A DNA stretch of 64,000 nucleotides from assembly GCA_937912125.1 (NCBI GenBank), contig CALDOK010000193.1:17060-81059 (forward strand), read 5' to 3'. This DNA is from an uncultured Pseudomonadota bacterium. Lineage in GTDB: Bacteria; Myxococcota_A; UBA796; JAFGLY01. A program made the translations under genes and the position numbers. Numbering within the stretch: the stretch's first letter is position 1; each line of letters starts with the position of its first letter. Below, piece by piece: positions 1 to 9,131 of the stretch. Below the pieces are notes generated by a model. The model had not been told where the DNA came from. It searched no databases and saw only the letters and a list, made by a program, of their open reading frames with translations.

Positions 1-240
1 GTGGTCCTGCTCCCAGTCGGCGAGGAAGTACCCGACGGCGATCATCAGCTGCTCTTCCTGCTCGATCAGGACGTAGAGCGTGAGGTCGGCCGTTCCATCC
101 TCCGACACATCCATCTCGTTGACATAGATCTTGCCGTCGTCCGCCAACAGCTCCACAGTGCCACTCCAGGTTCCCACAGGCGTGGGCCCACAAGCAGCGA
201 GAGACAAGGACGCGGACATTGCGAAGACGAGACGATTCAT
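1..240 (-). CDS. Lipoprotein, C-terminus cut by window edge
   Basis: Reverse strand reads MNRLVFAMSASLSLAACGPTPVGTWSGTVELLADDGK..., lipobox LAAC, GGGGAGGA Shine-Dalgarno upstream; not in supplied ORF track because no stop in window. Confidence 0.75.
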   Translation of the reverse strand, partial: MNRLVFAMSASLSLAACGPTPVGTWSGTVELLADDGKIYVNEMDVSEDGTADLTLYVLIEQEEQLMIAVGYFLADWEQDH

Positions 241-406
241 TGGTCCTCCCCAGGGCAGAGCTCATCGTGAGCAGAGACACGGTATTGAACCACACCCAAG
301 AACGCAAGCATCCCACACACCCGGTGTACGCAAGAAAAGACCGCACAACGCCAACTCTCCGCACACATCCCATCCAACACATGGCTCTGCGCCCAACACT
401 CCAGCC

Positions 407-1816
407 TCAGTCCACATACCCCAGCGCCCGCAGCTCCTCCGACAGCTTGCGCATAGCCTCGGTCTGCTCACCCGCGCTGCTCAGCTGCTGGGCGCTGTGG
501 AGCAGGGTGGCGCAGGGTTCGGCCAACAGGGCGCTCAGCTGGGCCACGCGCTGGGGCTGCTCGGGGGCCAGGTCGTGGAGCTGCCAGGGATCCTGACGCA
601 GATCGAAGAGCAGGGGCGGCGTGTCAGGGCCGTCCTGGCGCGGGAGCATCAGCTGGGCGTGGGGGGTGACCAGGCTGCAGCCGTAGGGCTCGCTGTCGAT
701 GGCATGCCCCGGCGTGGACACCAGCAGGGGTCGATCCCGGGCGGAGCGGGCGAGCACATCGCGGCCCGAGGCGGAATCCCCGAAGTCCAGCGCGGGACGC
801 TGCAGCTGGGCCACCAGGGTGGGGAGCACGTCGGCGACCCCCAGCAGAGCGTCCTCCCGGCGGGCCGGCACGCCGGGCACGCGCATCAACAGCGGAACAC
901 GCACCTGCTCCCACCACAGGGACCCGTGCTCGAGCACGCCATGCTGGCCCACGCCCTCGCCGTGATCGCCCATGACCACCACGGCGGTGCGGTCCCAGTC
1001 CGGCTCGGCGCGCAGGGCCTGGACCAGCCGGCCCACCTGGCTGTCCAGATACTGGATCTCGGCGTCGTAGGCGTCCACCAAGGCGCTGCTGGTCAGAGCG
1101 CCGCCGGCACGCAGGCGCCAGTCCTGCTCGGGCACGCCACGCCGCGTGAGCTCGGCAGCGCGCTCGGCGGCGTCACCCTCGAAGCGACCGTAGGGCTCGG
1201 GGGCCTCGAGGGGCTGGTGAGGATCGTAGTAGTGTACCCACAGCAGGTAGGGCCCCGCGCTGCGCTGCTCCAGCCAGGCCAAGGCAGCGTCGGTGGTCTC
1301 GGCCGCAGGCCGTTCCAGGCCCTCGGGCTGGTCGAAGTGCAGGAAGCCCAGCTCGAGCCCCGTGCCCCGCTTGACCGGCGAGGCGCTGACCACGGCGGCG
1401 GTCCGGTAGCCGTCGTCCAGCGCCAGCTGAGCGAAGCTGCGCAGGCCCCACTGAGCCCAGCGCGGCTGGGCCCCGAAGCTCATGTTGGTGTGCACGCCGT
1501 GCTCGGTGAGGGTGGCCCCGGTGAGCAGGGAGGTGTGGGAGGGCAGCGTGCTGGCGGTGGGCGCCACGCAGCGCTCGAAGACCAGGGACTCGGCCGCCAG
1601 GGCGTCGAGGCTCGGCGTGATGTCCCGGAAGTAGCCGTAGCTGCCCAGGTGGTCCGCCCTGGTGGTGTCCAGGGTGAGGATGACGATGTTGGGCGCTGCT
1701 CCCTGGGCGACCCCACCCTGAACCCCACCCTGAACCCCACCCTGGGGCTCGGCGCCGCAGGCCGAGGCCAGGGCGAGGGGCCCGAGGGCCAAGAGGGTGC
1801 GAAGGACGGTCACCAT
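407..1816 (-). CDS. Sulfatase / alkaline-phosphatase-superfamily lipoprotein
   Basis: MVTVLRTLLALGPLALASACG signal; NIVILTLDTTRADHLGSYGY, TLPSHTSLLTGA, VVVMGDHGEGVGQHG motifs. Confidence 0.85.
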   Translation of the reverse strand: MVTVLRTLLALGPLALASACGAEPQGGVQGGVQGGVAQGAAPNIVILTLDTTRADHLGSYGYFRDITPSLDALAAESLVFERCVAPTASTLPSHTSLLTGATLTEHGVHTNMSFGAQPRWAQWGLRSFAQLALDDGYRTAAVVSASPVKRGTGLELGFLHFDQPEGLERPAAETTDAALAWLEQRSAGPYLLWVHYYDPHQPLEAPEPYGRFEGDAAERAAELTRRGVPEQDWRLRAGGALTSSALVDAYDAEIQYLDSQVGRLVQALRAEPDWDRTAVVVMGDHGEGVGQHGVLEHGSLWWEQVRVPLLMRVPGVPARREDALLGVADVLPTLVAQLQRPALDFGDSASGRDVLARSARDRPLLVSTPGHAIDSEPYGCSLVTPHAQLMLPRQDGPDTPPLLFDLRQDPWQLHDLAPEQPQRVAQLSALLAEPCATLLHSAQQLSSAGEQTEAMRKLSEELRALGYVD

Positions 1817-1906
1817 GGACGGACTCCCACGGAGCTGACCCACCTGCCTATCATTTCCCTCGAATGGATGGCGCGCGAGGTCGTCAGGGGCCAGCGGAGG
1901 TGAAAG

Positions 1907-2632
1907 ATGATGATTCCGCTCCTCGCCCTCATGGCAGCTCTCCTGGCCCCAGCCCCCGCCGATGCCGGCGTGCGCGTCGCGGTCACCCCCGCTGGCGTCC
2001 ACGTCGCCGTCAATCCCTGGGCTCCCGGCTACGTGCCGCCCCGCCGCGACGGCTTCCGCTGGGTCGCCGGCCACTACAGCGCCTACGGCCAGTGGACCCC
2101 CGGCCACTGGATCCCCACCCACTCCCGCGCCGGCTATGTCTGGGTGCAGGGCTACTGGGACGGCTACCGCTGGGTGGACGGCTACTGGAGAACCGCCAGC
2201 CGCAGCGGCTACGTCTGGGTCACCGGCTGCTACCACAACGGGCACTGGACGAACGGGTACTGGCAGACCCACGCGGCCCACCGCGCCCACTCCGGCCACG
2301 CATACAGCAACGGTCACAGCGCCGCCCACAGCTCCAGCCACAGCTCCAGCCGCGGCGCCAGCCACGCCCAGGCACGGGCCGCCGCCGAGCAGCGTGACCG
2401 CGCCGAGGACCACCGCGACCGCGCCGAAGACCGGGCCGACCGCCGCGAGGACTACTACGACCGCCGCGAGGACTACTACGACCGCCTCGAGGATCGCCAC
2501 GACCGCAACCCCAACGATCTCGAGGACGTCTTCGACCGCGCCGAGGACCGGGCCGACCGCGCCGAGGACCACCGCGACCGCGCCGAGGACCGGGCCGACC
2601 GCGCCGAGGACCGCCGCGACCGCCGTCACTGA
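1907..2632 (+). CDS. Secreted WXXGXW/YXWV-repeat protein with charged DRAEDxx heptad-repeat C-terminus
   Basis: Signal peptide, repeats RWVAGHY/QWTPGHW/YVWVQGYW/RWVDGYW, then DRAEDHRDRAEDRADRRED...; SD ggaggtgaaag before ATG. Confidence 0.8.
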   Translation: MMIPLLALMAALLAPAPADAGVRVAVTPAGVHVAVNPWAPGYVPPRRDGFRWVAGHYSAYGQWTPGHWIPTHSRAGYVWVQGYWDGYRWVDGYWRTASRSGYVWVTGCYHNGHWTNGYWQTHAAHRAHSGHAYSNGHSAAHSSSHSSSRGASHAQARAAAEQRDRAEDHRDRAEDRADRREDYYDRREDYYDRLEDRHDRNPNDLEDVFDRAEDRADRAEDHRDRAEDRADRAEDRRDRRH

Positions 2633-2649
2633 TCGAGACACGAACCCAC

Positions 2650-2673
2650 GGAGGCCGCCCCAGGGCGGCCTCC
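2650..2673. terminator. Bidirectional terminator-like hairpin
   Basis: ggaggccgccc-ca-gggcggcctcc perfect 11-bp inverted repeat between convergent genes. Confidence 0.6.
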
Positions 2674-2685
2674 CCTGCTTCAGGA

Positions 2686-3156
2686 TCAGGGCTTGGGCTG
2701 ACCCTGACCCAGCCACAGCACCGTGGCGCGGGTCTCGAAGCCCAGGGATCGGTAGAACGGCTGGGCCGCCTCGTTGCCCACCGCCACCGTGACCCGGATG
2801 GGCCGCGCGCCCCGCTCCTGAAGCCAGGCCAGCTGACGGCGGGCCAGCTGACGGCCCAGGCCCCGCCCACGGTGGGCCGGCGCCACATAGATCGACTCGA
2901 GCTCACCCCGCCCGTGGACATCCACAGAGCTGAAGGCGTAGGCCACAGGAACGCCCTGGGAGTCCCGCACCAGCTCCACCCACAGCTGAGGCCGATCCTG
3001 CAGCAGGGCGATGCGCGCCTCGAAGGTCACCGCCGCGAAGTGGGCCGCGAGGCCGGGCGCGACGCGGGCGTGATGACGGTTCAAGTCTTCCCAGAGCGGG
3101 CGTAGCTCGGGCAACATCTCCGGTCCGCCGGTGCTGTGTTCAAAGGTCGTGGGCAT
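2686..3156 (-). CDS. GNAT family N-acetyltransferase
   Basis: IYVAPAHRGRGLGRQLARRQLAWLQERGARPIRVTVAVGNEAAQPFYRSLGF motif. Confidence 0.9.
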   Translation of the reverse strand: MPTTFEHSTGGPEMLPELRPLWEDLNRHHARVAPGLAAHFAAVTFEARIALLQDRPQLWVELVRDSQGVPVAYAFSSVDVHGRGELESIYVAPAHRGRGLGRQLARRQLAWLQERGARPIRVTVAVGNEAAQPFYRSLGFETRATVLWLGQGQPKP

Positions 3157-3203
3157 GCCTCACTCCAAAAAAAGGAGGGCTGGGGGCTTGACTCCGTTCA
3201 TTT

Positions 3204-3241
3204 ACGACCTATCGTTACGATATATCGCTTCGATAGGTCGT
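3204..3241. promoter_or_regulatory. Nested palindrome, candidate PadR operator
   Basis: ACGACCTATCG ... CGATAGGTCGT perfect 11-bp arms with inner palindrome CGATATATCG on the same axis (3222.5). Confidence 0.7.
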
Positions 3242-3268
3242 GGCGATACAACACCAAACGGAGATACC

Positions 3269-3910
3269 ATGTCCCGCACCCATGCACACGCCTGCCATCC
3301 CTGTCACCCCTTCCCGGTCATGATGATGACACGACGACGCTTCCACCAAGGCCCCCATCCCATGCCCCCCCACCACGGCCCCCCGCCCTGGGTGCTCGAG
3401 ATGCTCGGCGCCCGCGGCCGCCCCGAGCGCGGCGAAGTGCGCTGGCTGGTGCTCGAGGCCCTCGAAGACGGCCCCAAGCACGGCTACGGCATCATCCAGG
3501 CCATCGAGGAGCGCACCAAGGGCAGCTACAAGCCCAGCCCGGGCAGCATCTACCCCACCCTGCAGCTGCTCGAGGAGATGGAGCTGGTGGCCTGCACCCA
3601 GGACGGCGCCCGCAAGGTCTTCGATCTCACCGAGGCGGGCCGCGCCGAGCTCGACGGCCACCGCGACGAGGTCGAGCAGAGCTACGCCCGCCTGGGCGGC
3701 GACTTCGGCTGGGCCGAGGCCTTCGACTTCCACGCTCTGGGCATGCGGGTGCGCCACACCATGCGGGCCATCCGCATGGGCGTGCGCCGCGGGCGCATCG
3801 GCACGCCGGAGATCAAGCGCATCAAGGTGGTGTTCGACCAGGCCCTGGGCGAGATCGAGGCCATCCTGAAGGGCGAAGCCCCGGTCCAGGAGCCCGACAG
3901 CGAGGTGTAG
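3269..3910 (+). CDS. PadR family transcriptional regulator with His/Cys-rich N-terminus, YqjI-like
   Basis: MSRTHAHACHPCHPFP...; VRWLVLEALEDGPKHGYGIIQAIEERTKGSYKPSPGSIYPTLQLLEEMELV. Confidence 0.88.
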   Translation: MSRTHAHACHPCHPFPVMMMTRRRFHQGPHPMPPHHGPPPWVLEMLGARGRPERGEVRWLVLEALEDGPKHGYGIIQAIEERTKGSYKPSPGSIYPTLQLLEEMELVACTQDGARKVFDLTEAGRAELDGHRDEVEQSYARLGGDFGWAEAFDFHALGMRVRHTMRAIRMGVRRGRIGTPEIKRIKVVFDQALGEIEAILKGEAPVQEPDSEV

Positions 3911-3973
3911 GGCACGGTTCCAGCGGGGCGGATACGGTGGGCGACCACGCCTCCGCCCCGTAAAGGAGCACCC

Positions 3974-4435
3974 ATGAAGCGCAACCTCGCCTCCATCCTC
4001 TCCCTGGGGATCTTCATCACCTTGGCCTTCGGCTCGAGCCAGGACTTCGCCGATGGCCTGGACGAAGGCTGGGACGAGGGCTGGGAGGAGCACGAGGCCT
4101 CCAACGGCGGCGACGTCGAGGCCACCATCTTCGAGCTCTCTGACCTGAAGGGTCGCCAGATCTGGATGCTCAACGGCCCGCAGTCCGAGTGCCGCAAGAT
4201 GGAACAGCTCGGCATGATCGTGGACTGCGAGCAGGGCGCCAGCACCCTGGGCATGGAGGACGAGATCGTCATCTGGTGCCAGGAGTTCGACGCCGGCATC
4301 GCCAAGAAGATCCTGGACCACCTGGGTCACCCGGACTTCGAGCGGCGCACCCACAAGACCCAGCCCTGGGGCACCGACAACAGCGAGTGTGGCGAGCTGT
4401 TCGAGGTCACGATCCGCTACAAGGATCAGGGATAG
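3974..4435 (+). CDS. Hypothetical secreted protein
   Basis: Signal-like N-terminus, SD aaaggag, codon-bias-consistent ORF. Confidence 0.6.
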   Translation: MKRNLASILSLGIFITLAFGSSQDFADGLDEGWDEGWEEHEASNGGDVEATIFELSDLKGRQIWMLNGPQSECRKMEQLGMIVDCEQGASTLGMEDEIVIWCQEFDAGIAKKILDHLGHPDFERRTHKTQPWGTDNSECGELFEVTIRYKDQG

Positions 4436-4453
4436 CCACCTTCCCAGGCGGAT

Positions 4454-5107
4454 CTACCCTGCGTGCCGCCGCATCTTGAGCACCACTTCCTGGCCGCACC
4501 AGAACGCGATGGTCTCGAAGGCGGCGTGGATGTCGGCGTCGCTCATCTCGCTGAGAGAGCGCACGTTGTTGACCACGCTGAACACCACCTCTGGGGCCGA
4601 GGGGGTACCCGCGCCGGCCTCGCAGGTGTGCCAGGCGTTGTAGACCCGCTCGCCGTCGGCCTTGTAGATGCGCATGTGCAGCGAGTAGGTGAACTCACCG
4701 GGGGCGCCCAGCCAGGGCACGTTGAGGCCATAGGAGTCCACCTCGATCTGCAGCAGGGCCGGGGCCTGCGTGTCGTCGGTGTAGGCGAAGGGGGGGCCCC
4801 CTTGCAGGGTCTGAGCCAGGCCGGCCTCGAGGGCGCGGTTGACCTCGGAGACATGCACCGCGTTGGCGATGCGGGCGGTCTGGTCGATCTCCTTGACCAC
4901 CTGCACGGTGTTGACGACCGCCGCGGCGAGCTGCAGGATGGGCGCATCCTGGGAGTCGGCGTAGACCTTGCCGAGGTTCACATAGGGCGCGCCCGTGAGC
5001 ACGGTCTGGACGCGCACCTGCTGCAGCGACGAGGCGTTCTTCTTGAACTTGGCGTGGCAGCCGGGCATGACGGTGAGGGCGAGGGCGGCGAGGGCGATCT
5101 GGCGCAC
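4454..5107 (-). CDS. Hypothetical lipoprotein
   Basis: MRQIALAALALTVMPGCHAKF lipobox; coherent secreted sequence. Confidence 0.7.
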   Translation of the reverse strand: MRQIALAALALTVMPGCHAKFKKNASSLQQVRVQTVLTGAPYVNLGKVYADSQDAPILQLAAAVVNTVQVVKEIDQTARIANAVHVSEVNRALEAGLAQTLQGGPPFAYTDDTQAPALLQIEVDSYGLNVPWLGAPGEFTYSLHMRIYKADGERVYNAWHTCEAGAGTPSAPEVVFSVVNNVRSLSEMSDADIHAAFETIAFWCGQEVVLKMRRHAG

Positions 5108-5221
5108 GGAACACTCCGGTGTGGATGGGGCGGCCTTCGGACGTCGAAGCGCGAGCTTTCTTCGAGCCTGAGTGCCCGAGGGTTATCAGATCGCTGCCCA
5201 CCTGCGCCATCGGACCTCTCC

Positions 5222-8200
5222 ATGCCGAACCCGACCCGCTCCGCGCCGCTGCTTCTCCTGCTCACCCTGGCCGGCTGCGACGGCTGCTCGAAGCAGGAGG
5301 ACACGGGCAAGGCGACCGCCCAGCGCTGGGAGACCCACGCCGTGGTGACCACCGCGGCCACCGCCTTCGCCACCTCGGACGGCAGCCTGCTGCTGGCGGG
5401 CGGCGAGGGCTTGCTGCGCTCGGAGGCAGGCGCCGAGCCGACCCTGGTCGAGGGCTTGCCCAGCGGCCCCATCCACTTCCTGGGCGCCATCCCGGCCACG
5501 CCCGACCCTACCTGGCTGGCCCTGGTGGACGGCCGCGGGCTGTACCGGGACGACGGCTCGGGCTGGCAGGCGGTGCAGGCGCCGCCCAGCTCCAGCCTCC
5601 TGGAGGTGCTCTCCCCCCGGGCCCTCACCGTGCCCTTCGGCATGGACGCCGACCCCGCCGCCCCCGGTGAAGCCTGGATCGCGGCCACGGGCGGGATCTT
5701 CCACAGCTCCGACAGCGGGGCCAGCTGGCAGCAGGCGGCCATCGACGTGGGCTTCAACCTGATCTTCACCGACGTGGCCGTGCAGGGCCAGCGGGTGGTG
5801 GCCACGGCCTTCCGGCCCGCCGGTATCCTGCCCGCCGCCTACCAAGACCTGCTCACCGGGCATGTCTTCGTCAGCGAGGACGGTGGGGCCAGCTGGAGCG
5901 ACGGCGACCCCGCCATCAGCTTCCGCTACCCCGCGGCCGTGGACCTCGACGCCGACGGTGTCGCGTGGATCGCCTCCATGGACGGCGGCCTCTACGAACA
6001 GAGCGGCGAGGCATGGCTGGCCCACGGCGGCCCCTCCGACGCGGTGGGCGTGCAAGTGGACGAGCACGGCGTCTCGGTGATCTCGGCCAGCCGCGGCGCC
6101 TGGCGCCTCGAGGACGACAGCTGGACCGCCCTGGACTCCGGCGCCATGATCGGCCTCGAGGCTGGCTGGGCCCTGGCCCAGGATGGCAGCCTGCTGGCCC
6201 TCGAGCCCGGCCGGGGCCAGCCCGCTCCCGAGCCCGGCGGCGCCTCCGTACACATCGCCGTGTCCTTCCACGTCAACCTGTACCACTCCTACCGGGGCGA
6301 CACGAACGATGACGACGGCTACGGCATCGACCTGGACGTGATGCGCGCCGAGCTGGACTGGCTGGACGCGCGGCCCGAGGTCCACGCGGACTGGGACATC
6401 GAGAACCACTTCTCCCTGGACGGCTGGCTAGCCACCGACGGTGCCGACGTGCTCGCGCGGATCCAGGCCCGGGTGGCGTCGGGCCAGGACGGTGTGCGCC
6501 TGATGTCCTGGAACAACGGCGCGGTCTCGGCCCAGACCCGCGAGGAGTTCGACGCCAGCATCGGCTGGGCCCAGGAGTCCCTGCTGGCGGCGTTTGGCGA
6601 GTACGATCCCGGCGTCCAGCCCCAGGAGTGCATGTTCACCCAGGAACACATCGGCTGGTACCGCGACCTGGGAGTCCAGTGGATCACCCTGTTCAACTCG
6701 GGCACCCCGTTCACCGCCTTGCGGCAGGAGCTCGAGCTGCCGTCCAACGCGTGGTATGCCCCCAGCACCATCACCAGCACCTTCGCCAGCACCGACGCCA
6801 GCATGACCCTGGTGCCCACCTACCACCACGGCGATCTCATCGATCACGGCGGGCTGGCGGGCTGGGCCCAGCAGATCCACGAGTCCCAGGCCGGCGATCA
6901 GCTGCTGCTGATCCACTTCGACGCCGACGCCGAGAGCTGGCAGGCCTTCGATCGGGAGCTCGACGCCGCGATGGAGCTGGACTTTGTAGAGTTCACCACC
7001 ATCCAGGACTACCTGGACCAGCACGACCCCGTGGTGGAGCTCGAGGCGCCCCAGGACATGGCCGACGGCACCGGCGACGGCTGGCAGAGCTGGGCTGAGA
7101 AGCTCTTCAACCAGGAGATCGCCACGGGCATCGCCGCCGCCCGGGAGGCCGCCACCCAGGCCGAGGTCCTGGGCGGGGACGACCCCGAGCTGCGGGCCCT
7201 GCTGGACGCCGCCCTCGAGCCCCGCTTGCTGGCCCTGTCCACCACCCACTTCGGGCTGGCGGCTCCCTACCTGCACGAGGACCGCCAGCAGCGAGCCCGG
7301 GACTACCTCTGGCGGGCCAGCGAGACCGCCGCCGAGGCCTTGCTCACCGCGGCCCAGGCCAACCCCGTGGAGCCCCGCAAGATCAGCGTGCTCAACACCC
7401 GCGACGCCAGCGGCACGGCGCTGGTGGAGTTCGAGCTGCGGATTCGCGCCGAGCTGTGGCAGAGCGCCGACGGGCTGCACCTGTTCGACGAGGACGGCCA
7501 GGAGCTGCCCATCGCGGTCCTGGTCGCCGAGACCACTGCCGAGAGCGTCACGAGCCGCATCAACGTGGTGCTGGATCTGGAGCCCTACGAGGAGCGCCTG
7601 CTGAGCTGGAGCTACGACCTCGAGGCCCCGCCCCGGGTGGGGGGCGCCGAGGCGTCCGATCTGGTGGAGCTGCCGTGGGTCGCGCCCTTCACCGAGTGCG
7701 CGGGCGTCCAGAGCACAGGCGTGCTGGAGACGACCATGGATCCGACCGTGGACGCGCGCGGCGCCGCGGCCTCCCAGGAGCATGGCTACGCCCTGGATCT
7801 CTGCGATGGGTCGGGCACGGTGGTCTGGGCCAGCTATGCCTACGAAGGGCTGCCGGGCACGGTGATCAAGGTGAGCGGCTCCCTGGGAGCCGCCAGCGAT
7901 CCGAGCGAGGCCGAGAGCGTGGCCCTGCTCCCCCTGGCTTGCGACAGCCCGGCCCAGACCTTGACCTGGCGCACCTACGGCGGCGCCGAGCAGACCCGTC
8001 CGGTGCGCCAGGACCAGTGGACCTGGAACGGCCAGGCCGTAGACGGCTGGGTGGAGCTGGGCTGCGAAGACGGCCTGACCATCCAGGTGGCCCACCGGGT
8101 CACCGAGCGCTCATCCCTGGCCTTCGCTCCCCTGCGCACCATCGACGGCGTCGCCCTGCTGGCGCCCCTGGGCACCCTGTGGGGAGACCCGGTGCGACAC

Positions 8201-8413
8201 GACGCACGCCGCACCGGGGGCCACGGCATCGGGGATGTGGCCGTGGGCATCATCGGCAGCCAGTTCGAGCCCGCAGCGCCGGACTGGAGCGGCAGGTCGG
8301 TGGGCTACCGGCTGCTGGTGGGTGCCGACATCGATCACGGCACCCTGGATCTGTTCGCCCACCCGCCCCTGGTGCGGGTCGGTCCCGCAGGCGGCGGAGA
8401 GGCCCAGGAGTAG
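5222..8413 (+). CDS. Large lipoprotein: BNR/Asp-box propeller followed by GH38/GH57-like glycosidase region
   Basis: MPNPTRSAPLLLLLTLAGCDGC; Asp boxes SSDSGASW and SEDGGASW; glycosidase-like core HIAVSFHVNLYHSY...YHHGDL; GH38-type C-terminal beta region KISVLNTRDASG. Confidence 0.65.
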   Translation: MPNPTRSAPLLLLLTLAGCDGCSKQEDTGKATAQRWETHAVVTTAATAFATSDGSLLLAGGEGLLRSEAGAEPTLVEGLPSGPIHFLGAIPATPDPTWLALVDGRGLYRDDGSGWQAVQAPPSSSLLEVLSPRALTVPFGMDADPAAPGEAWIAATGGIFHSSDSGASWQQAAIDVGFNLIFTDVAVQGQRVVATAFRPAGILPAAYQDLLTGHVFVSEDGGASWSDGDPAISFRYPAAVDLDADGVAWIASMDGGLYEQSGEAWLAHGGPSDAVGVQVDEHGVSVISASRGAWRLEDDSWTALDSGAMIGLEAGWALAQDGSLLALEPGRGQPAPEPGGASVHIAVSFHVNLYHSYRGDTNDDDGYGIDLDVMRAELDWLDARPEVHADWDIENHFSLDGWLATDGADVLARIQARVASGQDGVRLMSWNNGAVSAQTREEFDASIGWAQESLLAAFGEYDPGVQPQECMFTQEHIGWYRDLGVQWITLFNSGTPFTALRQELELPSNAWYAPSTITSTFASTDASMTLVPTYHHGDLIDHGGLAGWAQQIHESQAGDQLLLIHFDADAESWQAFDRELDAAMELDFVEFTTIQDYLDQHDPVVELEAPQDMADGTGDGWQSWAEKLFNQEIATGIAAAREAATQAEVLGGDDPELRALLDAALEPRLLALSTTHFGLAAPYLHEDRQQRARDYLWRASETAAEALLTAAQANPVEPRKISVLNTRDASGTALVEFELRIRAELWQSADGLHLFDEDGQELPIAVLVAETTAESVTSRINVVLDLEPYEERLLSWSYDLEAPPRVGGAEASDLVELPWVAPFTECAGVQSTGVLETTMDPTVDARGAAASQEHGYALDLCDGSGTVVWASYAYEGLPGTVIKVSGSLGAASDPSEAESVALLPLACDSPAQTLTWRTYGGAEQTRPVRQDQWTWNGQAVDGWVELGCEDGLTIQVAHRVTERSSLAFAPLRTIDGVALLAPLGTLWGDPVRHDARRTGGHGIGDVAVGIIGSQFEPAAPDWSGRSVGYRLLVGADIDHGTLDLFAHPPLVRVGPAGGGEAQE

Positions 8414-8463
8414 GTCCGGCCCCACGACGCCGAAGGTTCAGGACGCGGAGCCGAGGGCCGTCG

Positions 8464-9111
8464 CTACTCCGCCGCGGGCCAGCCCACGGTCTGGGACAGC
8501 AGGACGTGTTGGTCATCCGCCAGGCCCAGCTTGCCCTTCATGGCGTCGCGGTTGAGCAGGCCGCGGATCACGGTGGCCAGGCCGGTGGAGGCGCAGAACA
8601 GGTAGACGTTCTGGCCGATGAAGCCCAGGTCGGCGGAGGCGTAGTGCTCCCGCTGGCCGGGCGGGAGGTTCTTCATGCGGCCGTAGTCGGCCACGTACAC
8701 GAGGTTGACGGGCGCCTTCCACACAAAGGGCTGCATGCCCGCGTCCCGCCGCAGATCCTGGGTGGTGACCAGCACCAGGGCGTGGGCGGTGGCGTCGTAG
8801 CGCCAGGCGCCGTCGGCGCGCACCACGTAGATGTCGATCTCCTGGTTGTTCATGGCCGAGGGCGCGGTGCGGTGGCCGTCGGCACGGCTCACACCCCAGG
8901 CGGCCCAGAGCAGATCGGACAGCAGCTGGTCGGGGATGGGGTCTTCCCGGAACTCCCGCGACGAGAGCCGGGTGGCCAGGGCCTCCATCAGGGGCATCCC
9001 CCCCGAGGTGACCGCCGGCGGCAGGGCCACGGCTTCGCCAGGCTCGATGGCCAGGGCGGCGTGGAGAGGAAAGACCAGGGCGAGCAGGACGAGGATGAGG
9101 GTGTGACGCAT
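8464..9111 (-). CDS. Exported SagB/ThcOx-type nitroreductase-family protein
   Basis: Signal peptide MRHTLILVLLALVFPLHAALA; LATRLSSREF...LSDLLWAAWGVSR...RTAPSAMNNQEIDIYV; GFIGQNVYLFCASTGLATVIRG. Confidence 0.85.
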   Translation of the reverse strand: MRHTLILVLLALVFPLHAALAIEPGEAVALPPAVTSGGMPLMEALATRLSSREFREDPIPDQLLSDLLWAAWGVSRADGHRTAPSAMNNQEIDIYVVRADGAWRYDATAHALVLVTTQDLRRDAGMQPFVWKAPVNLVYVADYGRMKNLPPGQREHYASADLGFIGQNVYLFCASTGLATVIRGLLNRDAMKGKLGLADDQHVLLSQTVGWPAAE

Positions 9112-9116
9112 CGGCC

Positions 9117-9126
9117 GAGTATACTC
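9117..9126. promoter_or_regulatory. Palindromic divergent -10 element
   Basis: GAGTATACTC perfect palindrome; TATACT sits 6 nt from ATG on both strands; centre 9121.5 equals midpoint of divergent starts 9111/9132. Confidence 0.55.
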
Positions 9127-9131
9127 CGTCC

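Noticed and set aside
1907-2716. Hydrophobic Val/Ala-rich minus-strand frame (VVAILEAVVVVLAAVVVV...)
   Set aside because: Mirror of the charged DRAEDxx repeats on the plus strand; likely not translated. The sulfatase start at 1816 is better supported.
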